64,000 nucleotides of DNA from Bidens hawaiensis. Taxonomy: Eukaryota; Streptophyta; Magnoliopsida; Asterales; Asteraceae. Each line of letters begins with the position of its first letter. The stretch's first letter is position 1. Both the position numbers and the translations under genes were made by a program. Location of the stretch: contig JAIQDT010000001.1 in NCBI GenBank assembly GCA_021521415.1, positions 434,001-498,000 of the forward strand. Reading direction: 5' to 3'. The notes beneath the pieces are model-generated. The model saw nothing but the letters and a program-made list of their open reading frames with translations. It was not told the DNA's origin and ran no database searches. Shown piece after piece: positions 1 through 10,132 of this stretch.

Positions 1-1191
1 AAATAAAGAAAAAGTTAAAAGAGGTGTTCCCGAGTTTCATTAAAGAAAGAAAAGGAGGGGAGAGAAGAGAAAATGATGAGTAAAATAAAAGAATTTGTAT
101 CTTTCCAAATTGGATTGATTTGAAAGGAAAATAAATTGAAGAGAAAGAGAAGATACCAAAAGAAAAGATAAGAAAAGAAAACTTTCTTTTCCTTGCCTTT
201 CTTTTCATAAATAAACTCGGGAACACTGGTTTGCTAGACATACTGATCCATAGGAACATTGATTGTTGATTCGTTAGGGCTTTATATTCTACCTATCTAG
301 ATACTGAGAGGTAATAGGTAGTCGGGTTGTCATTGAGATTATGTGTTTAGCTAGATAACTCTAACAAGTGGTTTCTCTAGATTCCCCTAGTTTCATTGTA
401 ATTCCGTGTCTTATCGATTGTTCTTAGATTTCTCCTTGCTATTTAGAATGTATTGAGAAAGTGAGACTGAGAAGTAATCTGTCTTTTAGGGTACCTTAGC
501 ATTGTTTGAGAGACCGATAGTTAATCCGACCAACTGGTAAGTTTACACGCTCCTTAGGGTTTCCATTTAGGTCATAACCGGTGAAAGATCAGGGATCCAC
601 TAGGTTCCTTAGGGGTGTTGTATTCTAAGATTCCAGTTTCATCATAGTTACCATAGCCAATAAAGATCCAAGATTTACAACTACGATTCTAAACCTAAGT
701 AGCGCTTCTCCCGTCCTTGAGTTCGTCGAGATAATCAAGTTGAAGTCTGTTAGTGTTGGTGTCAGTTTTAGTCTAATTAGTGAATTGTTTAATTAGTAAA
801 ATCATTAAGTTTTTAGTCAGGTGTTGCTAATGTCATTTGGGTTCGATATTCCGGACTTCATTAGACTTTACTACAGTCGATAGGTACACTTGTATGTCTA
901 GAGATCTACCATTTTGAGAGTCAAGGTTTATAAATTTAAAACTAGAGTGTCTAGGTTAGTTTAAGTTTTTATAGACTGCTTTTAGCACATTAGTGATATT
1001 TCTTACCCTATTTTACATTATTCGTATTTATGGTATGCTCATATGAACCGTAAAGTTTTATTTTTTTAGTGGTTAAATAAGTCATCTTGAGGTAAGTTGT
1101 TTGTTTTGTTTTCGACTTGTTGCCGATTTAAAATTTTTATATATAACCTCTATCGTGAACAAATACATTTTCAGCACGATCATTTAAACTA
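1..1191. other. degenerate repeat-derived DNA, no gene
   Basis: No credible coding frame is visible. A perfect 14-bp inverted repeat lies at 24-37 and 213-226, around a strongly purine-rich stretch. The part near 830-900, with a 'GGGTTCGATATTCCGGACTT'-like string and a conserved-looking 'GATAGGTACACTTGT', resembles the leader or LTR region of Ty3/gypsy elements of plants. That assignment rests on memory of the style only. A similar 'GTGGTTCGACACCCTA' string recurs near 20470. Confidence 0.3.
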
Positions 1192-1200
1192 TTTATAGAG
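1192..1200. repeat. target-site duplication (left) of the MITE
   Basis: TTTATAGAG here is repeated exactly at 1819-1827, immediately outside the two inverted ends. Confidence 0.75.
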
Positions 1201-1818
1201 GGCGAAATTCCCAAAATAACCTAGTCTGCCTAAGAATTTTCAGAAATAGCTTATGTTTTCTAAAAATCCCAAAAATGGCCTAATAATCCCTTGGATTCGA
1301 TGGAAACATGAACTGATCCGGCGGATTAATATAGCCGATCAAATGTTGACACTTATTCAAATTTTCTAGCAGATCAAACATTTTTTAAGTTGTCCAACGG
1401 ATTTGTGTTATGGACGGCTTAATAATTAGCAGTCCGATCCGCCTGTTTAATTGTCCATCAAAACGTAGATTTTTAAGTCAGAGGTTATTCATTTTGAGTT
1501 CTATAGGGACATTGAACACTATGATTGTGTTCTTCTAAAAAACTAAGTGATATATACTATCGATTTGCTTGATTTCGTAGAGAAATAAGAAAGATAGAGA
1601 TGGAGTTGGTTATGGAGGTTTAAGGGTCGAGAGGTAGAAGATGAAGAAGTCAGTCAGATCCATTAATACGTTGACAAGTGCAGCGAATTTTAAAGGTCCA
1701 AGAATTCTGTCGTATTAGTTTTTGTTTCCGTTGGATCCGATGGAATTTTTTAGTCAAGAATGTAGGCCATTTCTGAAAAGTGTTGTTCAAACTAGGTGAT
1801 TAATTTAGGAATTTTCCC
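1201..1818. mobile_element. Mutator-like MITE with 9-bp target duplication
   Basis: The ends are inverted repeats of roughly 120 bp. The left end starts GGCGAAATTCC and the right end, read in reverse complement, starts GGGAAAATTCC. Similarity then continues through CACCTAG/AACCTAG, TTTTCAGAAAT and further in. A perfect 9-bp direct repeat, TTTATAGAG, flanks the element at 1192-1200 and 1819-1827. A 9-bp duplication plus long terminal inverted repeats is typical of Mutator-like elements. At 618 bp with no ORF it must be non-autonomous. It lies about 180 bp upstream of the TATA box of the terpene synthase pseudogene, so it may have entered or changed that promoter. Confidence 0.75.
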
Positions 1819-2000
1819 TTTATAGAGGTTTTTAAAGTCTCCCATTTTCGTTTATTAGTAATTATTTTGTCATTTGAAAATGTTTGAATATTTTATAAAC
1901 CATGCACACATTAACTTTTATCTTTTAGATGATGTGATATATTTTAAATAGGATGGTAACATAATTTAATGTGTGCAATGCGTGAGTTTACATCTTCCTC

Positions 2001-2008
2001 TATATATA
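2001..2008 (+). promoter_or_regulatory. TATA box of the terpene synthase pseudogene
   Basis: TATATATA lies 72 bp upstream of the first ATG of exon 1 at 2080, a normal plant promoter distance. It predicts transcription starting near 2035. This relic promoter is the only host-gene promoter I can support. Confidence 0.55.
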
Positions 2009-2079
2009 CCCGCATAATAATTGTTTACAAAAAAGCTTACACACAATTGATTACTATTTAGCATCTCTCTTCTTTGAAG

Positions 2080-2631
2080 ATGTGTTCAATATCCTTTCCC
2101 TATTCAATTATTAGTTATAAAAGTTATCATGACAGAATTAGACAATTTGACATTCGCACAATACCTTCATCCCTATCCACCGCAAAGGCTGTCACAGCAA
2201 AGTGCGTCCCTCGACCCGCAAACTATCCGCCATCGTTATGGTCATTTGATTATATTCAATCACTTTCTAGTGAATACAAAGTATGATTGCAGTATTATTT
2301 CCAATTAGTTATGCTAATTTCTAGTAGTTATATCATAATTCGTTTAATATTCAACCATTAGGTAGAAGATCACAAGGCAAGAGCGGATGCATTAAAGGAT
2401 GCAGTGAAGATGATGATACGCGAAACCGAAAATCAACTGGACTCCCTACAAATGGTAGATGATTTGCAAAGACTCAGAATATCATATCATTTTGAAGAAG
2501 AAATAAGTACTCTCTTGGAGATGATTTACTTAGTTACTACAAAACTCATGAGCAGTGGGATGGCATGAACTTGAACCTGAAAGCCCTTGGATTTCGACTA
2601 CTGAGACAACACGGTTATCAGGTTCCTCAAG
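2080..2631 (+). pseudogene. terpene synthase pseudogene, exons 1-2 (TPS-b type)
   Basis: Exon 1 is 2080-2280, with donor AAA|GTATGA. Exon 2 is 2362-2631, with acceptor TTAG|GTAG and donor CAAG|GTACT. I chose the ATG at 2080. The first ~45 residues are rich in Ser and Thr like a plastid transit peptide. They are followed by an RPANYPPSLW stretch, the second half of the R(R)x8W motif of cyclising monoterpene synthases; the first Arg of the pair is replaced by Pro. Exon 2 encodes the familiar [15 protein letters not shown] and [18 protein letters not shown] segments. These lie in different frames, so a one-base indel near 2520-2528 breaks the gene. The rest of the gene resumes at 17776 after a 14.5-kb retrotransposon in intron 2. 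In the family these enzymes ionise geranyl diphosphate in plastids; the product of this copy cannot be told. Confidence 0.88.
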
Positions 2632-2941
2632 GTACTATACTATAATAAATTTGTGTTACAAGAGAACATAAATAAAGCAAAGTAAAATATCCCACTAGGT
2701 TAACATGTTTATTTGTATTAGTTTTCCTTTCATGAAATTTATTAGTTCATATTAAAAACTAGGGTTAAGTTATTCAACACGGTCTCCTAAATCTAGGAGG
2801 GTATAAAGTCACAACGGATCCCAAAATTTAACACAATGTCAAGCAAAATATTACACATGCCAAGTAATGTATCACAATTACAGAGGAAAAAAGACACAAT
2901 GTTGAGGTAAAAAGACATGATGGCTAAAAAAATATAAGGAT
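2632..2941 (+). other. left remnant of intron 2
   Basis: AT-rich intron DNA lies between the exon 2 donor and the outer TG of the RTE-1 LTR. I see no other feature in it. Confidence 0.6.
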
Positions 2942-3375
2942 TGAGAATGCTTGATGAACATCAATCAATTCATTCGTATTACTCGGATCTAGTTCTATGA
3001 TGATAGTGAAATCGTTCAATTAAGGCCAGTGTGTGTTTTCTGAAGTGAAATTGACAAAGTTTGCACAAATTCAACAATAATGATTTGATTCATTACTTGA
3101 ATCATAATTTATACCATATTTATAGTTGCACGCCCATTCGCTAACACCCCTAGCGAATGAAACTTCATTCGCTACACCATTCGCTGACAGACCGGTGAAT
3201 GTCTTAATACAAAAGACTTCATACGCTGACTAGTTCAGCGTATGGACATTCAAAACCCAAAACCCTGTTCGCCAAACATCCTCGGCGAATGTGCTAACCA
3301 TAAATTACAATTCAATCCCCTTAGTTATTACATAGAGACCAAATATAATAAAATAACGACCGAGACGACTAAACA
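2942..3375 (-). repeat. RTE-1 3' LTR
   Basis: It begins TGAGAATGCTTG and ends AAACA on the plus strand. It aligns along its whole length with 17002-17432, at roughly four in five bases by eye. It contains degraded versions of the CATTCGC/GCGAATG hairpins seen in the other LTR. Confidence 0.85.
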
Positions 3376-3385
3376 TGTGTCAACA

Positions 3386-3682
3386 AAATTCCCCTCATCT
3401 TGTGCTTTGTCTTTATCTCTTTAAGAATCTTTTGGTCTTCTAGTCGGATCCGCAATTAATTCCGAAAGCAAAACAAGTTATGACAACTCTCTAATATTGC
3501 ATTGCAAGCTCGTTGTCTTTATAGTACGCCCACCTTATCTGATTCTTAAATAAAACATAAATATCGCTTTCAGAAAGATTGACAAGCCAAATCGGAACAA
3601 ATACTCATATAAACTTCACATTGTCTCCAACTCCCAAAACATAAACAGCCTCACCAGTCTTCTCATCATAGTACCAATTAAT
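3386..3682 (-). pseudogene. C-terminal remnant of RTE-1 accessory ORF
   Basis: On the minus strand this reads KTGEAVYVLG, then LVNLSESDIYVLFKNQI, interrupted by stops. It matches the end of the RTE-5 accessory ORF near 53480-53640 (RTGEAVIVLG, LVNLTETDNDVLHKNKI). A purine-rich tract on the minus strand follows beside the LTR. This shows that RTE-1 carried the same extra gene downstream of pol. Confidence 0.7.
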
Positions 3683-4150
3683 TGTCACACCCTCAATTTT
3701 CGGCTAACAGAATTTTACCACGAGGCGTGTGACATACCATAATCTAGCCACGTGTCATATGGAATAACCATTTATTAACATAAAACCTTCATTAATTGTT
3801 ACTTGTTAATTCAAGAAAATATTGTCACAACATATGTTGCATTTGCGGAAGCGTAAAAACAAATAATAGTTCTAAAACGCTAGTCAATTTAAACACCCAG
3901 AATTATATAATACATGTAATCAAAACTAGCTTGGTTGTTTGATAAAATCCCCGATGCAATCCTAACTCCTAATGTGCATCTTAGTGATTTGAGAAAGACA
4001 TGCTAAAAAGTTTCAACACATTGGTTGGTGAGTTCACATGTTTTTATCCAAAAACAAGTTCACAAAATGCGCAGTTAAAGTAAACAAAGTTTTATCACTA
4101 GTTAATTACTCTAGATATCATGATACAAAAGTGTGGGATCCATTGCTATT
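3683..4150 (-). repeat. truncated Ty3/gypsy-type LTR fragment
   Basis: It starts TGTCACACCCTC. It shares an extended block, including the TTGCG(G/T)AAGCGTAA string and TGTGCATCTTA(G/A)TGA, with 26606-27130. The TGTCACACC start also matches the chromovirus LTR at 31740. No second end or target duplication is visible. It sits exactly where RTE-1 has lost most of pol, so the deletion and this fragment may come from one event. The inner boundary is approximate. Confidence 0.5.
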
Positions 4151-4202
4151 GAACCCCCTGAATATCTTTTACATGTGTAAGGAGATTAAGATTGATGGTT
4201 AT

Positions 4203-4608
4203 TGTAGGGGTATGGTACTAAACCCGGTTTTACGACCCTAAATTTATCATGTTTGGCTTATTTTATTATATGGACTAATACAATGTTATTGGGCTGAGGG
4301 GGTTTTGTGGAGGTAACCCTAACTGGGCTAGGCCCATTAGGGTACCATGATGGTGGCCATGAGACTCTCTATATAAGGAGGTCTCCACCTCCTTATTGAG
4401 GGGTCATGCTCAATAAGAGCCACCACCACTTTTTTGTGTCTGTAAACAAGAGATTCCTCAGGATTTCTTAGCAGTCACCTCCACACCCCCAAAAAGCCAT
4501 TGCAGGTCACCAGCAGCTGATGAGGAAGATCAAGACGTGGTTCGTTCATCTCGAAAATCCGTGGAAACATCGTCATGGATCAGGTCAGATTCATTTCATG
4601 CTTCGACA
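4203..4608 (+). repeat. RTE-2 5' LTR
   Basis: 406 bp, TGTAGGGG to TTCGACA. A TATA box (TATATAAG, 4370-4377) follows an imperfect long hairpin at 4312-4346. A second perfect hairpin, ATAAGGAGGT-CTCC-ACCTCCTTAT, lies at the predicted transcription start. Confidence 0.88.
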
Positions 4609-4627
4609 TTGGCGCCATCCGTGGGAC
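4609..4627 (+). promoter_or_regulatory. RTE-2 primer-binding site
   Basis: TTGGCGCCATCCGTGGGAC follows the LTR end directly. Many plant Ty3/gypsy elements start minus-strand synthesis at a TTGGCGCC-type site. This suggests a gypsy parent rather than copia, but the tRNA was not identified. Confidence 0.7.
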
Positions 4628-5249
4628 GGCAACGAACTACCCTTCGATCTTCATCTCGGCTGTCAGATCTCTCCCAGGAAAAACCCAGATCTGGAAGTTT
4701 ACAGAAAAAGGCTTCAAGGCTTGTTCTAAAAAAGCTCAAAAAGATCCATAGATCTAAAAGAGGCTTCCAGATCTGTGCAAAAAGAAACGGTCTGATTCGA
4801 ATGATCAGGTCTCCGGATCTGTGATGGTTTTAAATCTGCTCCGAGCTTCAGATCTATCTAGATCTGATTTACAGACCTAGATCTAGGTTACAGACCTGGA
4901 TTCTAGGTCTAAATTTGCAGACCTGACTCTGAAATGGCAGATCCAGAAATTACCAGACTTCCGCCGCCACGTACGCGCGCCCGCGGATTCTCATTCCGCA
5001 GCCGTGCATGTGCCGCCGCGGGAACCACCACGGGGGTTTCGCGCAAAAGACCTCCACCATGTGGGTGTTGCGCAGAAGACTGCCATCACGCATGCTCGCT
5101 AGCCGGTCACCATTCTGCCGACATGCGTGAGTGCCCGTGGAAACCACCGCGGAAACCACCATGTGGGTTTTGCGCAAGAGACCTCCGCCACGCACGCGCA
5201 CTCGCGAGTCACCACTCCATCGCCGTGCATGCGCGCATCAGTCCTCACG
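4628..5249 (+). other. RTE-2 leader, non-coding, with a GC-rich imperfect repeat
   Basis: 4650-4930 is rich in AGATCT and CAGACCT strings. 4960-5240 is GC-rich and repeats a unit built on GGAAACCACC-ATGTGGGTTTTGCGCA and AGACCTCC. Short open frames here overlap on both strands and match no family I know. Confidence 0.6.
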
Positions 5250-6582
5250 CCAAACTTCAAGGTTGGGAATCCTCAAAATATCCCATACGGCTACGCGCCA
5301 AACTTCAAGGTTGGGATTCCTCATAATATCCCATATGGCTACGCGCCAAACTTCAAAGGTTGGGAATCCTCATAATATCCCATATGGCCTCGCGCCAAAC
5401 TTAAGGGGGGGGGGGGAATCCTCATAATATCCCATATGGCTACGCGCCAAACTTCAAGGTTGGGAATCCTCATAATATCCCATATGGCTACGCGCCAAAC
5501 TTCAAAGGTTGGGAATCCTCATAATATCCCATATGGCTACGCGCCAAACTTAAAGGTTGGGAATCTTCATAATATCCCATATGGCCTCGCGCCAAACTTA
5601 AGGGGTGGGAATCCTCATAATATCCCATATGGCTACGCGCCAAACTTCAAGGTTGGGAATCCTCATAATATCCTACATGGCTACGCGCCAAACTTCAAGG
5701 TTGGGAATCCTCATAATATCCCATATGGCTACGCGCCAAACTTCAAGGTTAGGAATCCTCATAATATCCCATATGGCTACGCGCCAAACTTCAAGGTTGG
5801 GATTCCTCATAATATCCCACATGGCTACGCGCCAAACTTCAAAGGTTGGGAACCCTCATAATATCCCATATGGCCTCGCGCCAAACTTAAGGGGTGGGAA
5901 TCCTCATAATATCCCATATGGCTACGCGCCAAACTTCAAGGTTGGGAATCCTCATAATATACCATATGGCTACGCGCCAAACTTCAAAGGTTGGGAATCC
6001 TCATAATATCCCATATGGCTACGCGCCAAACTTAAAGGTTGAGAATCTTCATAATATCCCATATGGCCTCGCGCCAAACTTCAAAGGTTGGGAATCCTCA
6101 TAATATCCTATATGGCCTCGCGCCAAACTTAAAGGTTGGGAATCCTCATAATATCCCATATGGCCTCGCGCCAAACTTCAAGGTTTGGAATCCTCATAAT
6201 ATCCCATATGGCTACGCGCCAAACTTCAAGGTTGGGAATCCTCATAATATCCCATATGGCTACGCGCCAAACTTCAAGGTTGGGAATCCTCATAATATCC
6301 TACATGGCTACGCGCCAAACTTCAAGGTTGGGAATCCTCATAATATCCCATATGGCTACGCGCCAAACTTCAAGGTTAGGAATCCTCATAATATCCCATA
6401 TGGCTACGCGCCAAACTTCAAGGTTGGGAATCCTCATAATATCCTACATGGCTACGTGCCAAACTTCAAGGTTGGGAATCCTCATAATATCCCATATGGC
6501 TACGCGCCAAACTTCAAGGTTGGGAATCCTCATAATATCCCATATGGACACGCGCCAAACTTAAGGGTTGGGAATCCTCATA
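5250..6582 (+). repeat. 48-bp satellite array inside RTE-2 (about 28 units)
   Basis: The unit begins CCAAACTTCAAGG, runs through CCTCATAATATCCC and CATATGG, and ends CTACGCG. Most units are exactly 48 bp; several are 49 bp through an extra A in CAAAGG. Recurring variants are TACATGG for CATATGG, CTCGCG for CTACGCG, and a long G run near 5403-5416. Because 48 is divisible by three, several frames stay open over long stretches, giving repeat peptides of 16 residues. I take these as a by-product of the period, not as genes. Confidence 0.92.
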
Positions 6583-6744
6583 CCACATGCTCATGCACCA
6601 CATATGCTCACGCATCACATATGCTCACGCATATTACACATGCTTACACATCACATGCTCACACATATCACTGTCTACGCGCACGCGCATGCAACATATG
6701 CGCACGGCGCGGGACATAAAGCCTACGCGCACGCGCATGCAACA
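6583..6744 (+). repeat. short CATATGCTCACGCA-type repeat between the arrays
   Basis: Degenerate copies of CACATATGCTCACGCAT and CACACATGCTCAC run here, then GCGCACGCGCATGCAACAT twice. The stretch bridges the two long arrays. Confidence 0.7.
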
Positions 6745-8385
6745 TCTCGTAAGCCGCCTCACGCGCAAGCTTCATTATTCTTACAGCCCGTAAGTCGCCT
6801 CACGCGCAGGCTTTATTATTCACACAGCTCATAAGACGCCTCGCGCGCAAGCTATTATTATTCTTCCAGCCCGTAAGTCGCCTCACACGCAGGCTTTATT
6901 ATTCATACAGCTCATAAGACGCCTCGCGCGCAAGCTGTTATTATTCTTTTAGCTCGTAAGACGCCTCGCGCGCAAGCTCTATTATTATAGCTCGTAAGCC
7001 GCCTCACGCGCAAGCTTCATTATTCTTACAGCCCGTAAGTCGCCTAATGCGCAGGCTTTATTATTCACACAGCTCATAAGACGCCTCGCGCGCAAGCTAT
7101 TATTATTCTTCCAGCCCGTAAGTCGCCTCACGCGCAGGCTTTATTATTCATACAGCTCATAAGTCGCCTCGCGCGCAAGCTGTTATTATTCTTTTAGCTC
7201 GTAAGACGCCTCGCGCGCAAGCTCTATTATTATAGCTCGTAAGCCGCCTCGCGCGCAAGCTATTATTATTCTTCCAGCTCGTAAGACGCCTCGCGCGCAA
7301 GCTCTATTATTATAGCTCGTAAGCCGCCTCACGCGCAAGCTATTATTATTCTTCTAGCCCGTAAGTCGCCTCACGCGCAGGCTTTATTATTCATACAGCT
7401 CATAAGACGCCTCGCGCGCAAGCTGTTATTATTCTTTTAGCTCATAAGACGCCTCGCGCGCAAGCTGTTATTATTCTTTTAGCTCGTAAGCCGCCTCACG
7501 CGCAAGCTTCATTATTCTTACAGCCCGTAAGTCGCCTCATGCGCAGGCTTTATTATTCACACAGCTCATAAGACGCTTCGCGCGCAAGCTATTATTATTC
7601 TTCCAGCCCGTAAGTCGCCTCACGCGCAGGCTTTATTATTCATACAGCTCATAAGACGCCTCGCGCGCAAGCTGTTATTATTCTTTTAGCTCGTAAGACG
7701 CCTCGCGCGCAAGCTCTATTATTATAGCTCGTAAGCCGCCTCGCGCGCAAGCTATTATTATTCTTCCAGCCCGTAAGTCGCCTCACGCGCTGGCTTTATT
7801 ATTCATACAACTCATAAGACGCCTCGCGCGCAAGCTGTTATTATTCTTTTAGCTCGTAAGACGCCTCGCGCGCAAGCTCTATTATTATAGCTCGTAAGCC
7901 GCCTCACGCGCAAGCTTCATTATTCTTACAGCCCGTAAGTCGCCTCACGTGCAGGCTTTATTATTCATACAGCTCATAAGACGCCTCGCGCGCAAGCTTT
8001 TATTATTCATACAGCTCATAAGACGCCTCGCGCGCAAGCTGCTATTATTCTTATAGCTCGTAAGACGCCTCACGCGCAGGCTTTATTATTCATACAGCTC
8101 ATAAGACGCCTCGCGGGCAAGCTGTTATTATTCTTATAGCTCGTAAGACGCCTCGCGCGCAAGCTTTTATTATTCATACAGCTCATAAGACGCCTCGCGC
8201 GCAAACTGTTATTCTTATATCTCGTAAGTCGCCTCACGCGCAAGCTTTATTATTCTTATAGCTCGTAAGTCGCCTCACGCGCAAGCTTCATTATTATTAT
8301 AGCTCATTAGCCGCAACTCGCGCAAGCTCTATTATTATAGCTCGTAAGCCGCCTCACGCGCAAGCTTCATTATTTTTACAGCTCG
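6745..8385 (+). repeat. ~40-bp GC-core satellite array inside RTE-2 (about 40 units)
   Basis: The unit core is AGCTCGTAAGACGCCTCGCG followed by CGCAAGCT, then an AT spacer such as TTATTATTCTTT. Each core is bounded by AGCT-type ends and carries GCGCGC. Spacers vary in a recurring order (TCTATTATTATAG, TGTTATTATTCTTTT, TTTATTATTCATAC), so longer multi-unit blocks repeat as well. No coding frame is supported. Confidence 0.9.
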
Positions 8386-8542
8386 TCACCATCATGAAGA
8401 AAACCTCCCAAAACTCAAAGACAATAAAGACAAGGCCAAAGAACAGGGAAAAAACCGCCTCATAGCTTAACACACGTCATAAAGTCCAGCGCTCCACCTA
8501 GACGCTTGCGCGTCCAGGAGCAACACTGGACTTGGGGGGGCT
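8386..8542 (+). promoter_or_regulatory. RTE-2 3' non-coding end and polypurine tract
   Basis: Unique sequence ends in GGACTTGGGGGGG at about 8528-8540, two bases before the 3' LTR. This is the expected primer for plus-strand synthesis. Confidence 0.65.
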
Positions 8543-9257
8543 TGTAGGGGTATGGTACTAAACCCGGTTGTACGACCCTAAATTTATCATGTTTGGCTTA
8601 TTTTATTATATGGACTAATACAATGTTATTGGGCTGAGGGGGTTTTGTGGAGGTAACCCTAACTGGGCTAGGCCCATTAGGGTACCATGATGGTGGCCAT
8701 GAGACTCTCTATATAAGGAGGTCTCCACCTCCTTATTGAGGGGTCATGCTCAATAAGAGCCACCACCACTTTTTTGTGTCTGTAAACAAGAGATTCCTCA
8801 GGATTTCTTAGCAGTCACCTCCACACCCCAAAAAGCCATTGCAGGTCACCAGCAGCTGATGAGGAAGATCAAGACGTGGTTCGTTCATCTCGAAAATCCG
8901 TGGAAACATCGTCATGGATCAGGTCAGATTCATGTTATTGGGCTGAGGGGGTTTTGTGGAGGTAACCCTAACTGGGCTAGGCCCATTAGGGTACCATGAT
9001 GGTGGCCATGAGACTCTCTATATAAGGAGGTCTCCACCTCCTTATTGAGGGGTCATGCTCGATAAGAGCCACCACCACTTTTTTGTGTCTGTAAACAAGA
9101 GATTCCTCAGGATTTCTTAGCAGTCACCTCCACACCCCCAAAAAGCCATTGCAGGTCACCAGCAGCTGATGAGGAAGATCAAGACGTGGTTCATTCATCT
9201 CGAAAATCCGTGGAAACATCGTCATGGATCAGGTCAGATTCATTTCATGCTTCGACA
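8543..9257 (+). repeat. RTE-2 3' LTR with internal tandem duplication
   Basis: The first copy starts TGTAGGGG at 8543. It runs to the ATTCATG at about 8934 and lacks the last ~15 bases of the 5' LTR. A second copy follows directly; it lacks the first ~85 bases and continues to TTCGACA at 9257. The LTR is therefore about 715 bp against 406 bp at the other end. Short shared ATG/ATT bases occur at the junction. The duplicated segments differ at only a few bases. Confidence 0.88.
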
Positions 9258-9887
9258 GTTATGTGCCTAGAGCATCACCTATCAACAATCACTTGTCACT
9301 AGAAATAGTTGTGAATAAGCTCTACATATAAAAAGCAACGAAATTAGTTTCAAGAGTTAACCCAAGCCTCAGTCTTGGGTTTCACCTCAGACCCGGTTGA
9401 TTTAACAAAATGATTTTGTTGAAACAAAATTGGCTTAGATGTCTTTTGGGGTTTAAATTTAATCTTCTTTGTTTCCCTCTCAATTTTACTAGACACAGGT
9501 TTTCCACAGTAATAAACTAATTAACTCCTTTCAACTTGTAAACCTTCCAGTTTTTCTCAACGTTTACATGATTCAAGAGTGATTTAAAAAACACAAACTT
9601 TTTGTCAGATTTCTTTGTTACATTGTGAGATGGTGTTTTACTAGTGTAAGATTTCTTAGTATTGTTTGGTTCAGAAAGAATTTTAAATGTATATTTTCAT
9701 TCTTGTGTACCACCACTAGTTCAAACACATCTTCAATAATGACACCTTCATCAATTTGGGAAAATACAAGATTACTTCTGTAATGAAGTTTTGGAGTTAC
9801 TTCTTATCATTATTCTCAAAAGTTTTATCATGAATAGTCTTATCCTCATTTATTGATATAACCAATCTTTCCTTAGCCAAAGGTTCT
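9258..9887 (-). pseudogene. RTE-1 gag C-terminus and protease start
   Basis: The minus strand contains PKTEAW followed by a short leader and a broken protease active-site segment (VDR-stop-CSRHI, where copia elements have VDSGCSRHMTG). The equivalent part of RTE-5 is at 44780-44920. RTE-2 inserted inside this protease; the next residues, reading ITINLNLLTHVKDIQG, lie across the insertion at 4202-4155. Upstream gag sequence (9860-9380) is Lys/Ser-rich linker with several stops. Confidence 0.65.
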
Positions 9888-10132
9888 TGATGCAAGAAAG
9901 AAAGCATCAAATGGCTTATGACACTTTAATTAATTAAAGACCGATAAACTGAACTATAGGTTCCAAGAGCAAAGTTCTTTAATACAAAACTTAATCAAAA
10001 ATTCCCTCAAACTACACAACCAAAACCCTGTTTATACTAAACAATGAAAAGATAAACTAGGAATCCGGATAAACACAAAATAATAAAAGATATTAATAAT
10101 CATAATTCTAAGTAAGAGATAATTTTGCATCA
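9888..10132 (-). repeat. RTE-3 3' LTR
   Basis: Aligns end to end with 11331-11578, including AAGTTCTTTAATA and ACTAAACAATGAAAAGATAAACTAGGAA. Confidence 0.82.

Larger units (their letters stand above)
4203..9257 (+). mobile_element. RTE-2: young non-autonomous LTR retrotransposon carrying two satellite arrays
   Basis: The 5' LTR is 4203-4608 and the 3' LTR is 8543-9257. A primer site (4609-4627) and a G-rich polypurine tract (about 8532-8540) lie just inside them. A perfect 5-bp duplication, GTTAT, flanks it at 4198-4202 and 9258-9262. The nearly 4-kb interior has no gag or pol motif. It holds a GC-rich imperfect repeat, a 48-bp tandem array (5250-6582) and a ~40-bp array (6745-8385). LTR copies differ at only a few positions, so insertion was recent and enzymes came from elsewhere. 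The target was the protease coding region of RTE-1, which resumes on both sides. Confidence 0.9.

Noticed and set aside
24..226. Perfect 14-bp inverted repeat GTGTTCCCGAGTTT as MITE ends
   Set aside because: No target duplication outside the repeats and no other copy in the window.
4520..4824. Small ORFs at the RTE-2 LTR-leader border
   Set aside because: They start in the LTR, overlap in two frames and match no gag.
5250..6719. Long open frames of 69-226 codons across the satellite
   Set aside because: They are by-products of a period divisible by three. Several frames are open at once and the peptides are pure repeats.
5250..8385. Possible CRISPR-like repeat-spacer array
   Set aside because: Units are contiguous with no unique spacers, and the surroundings are a plant LTR element.
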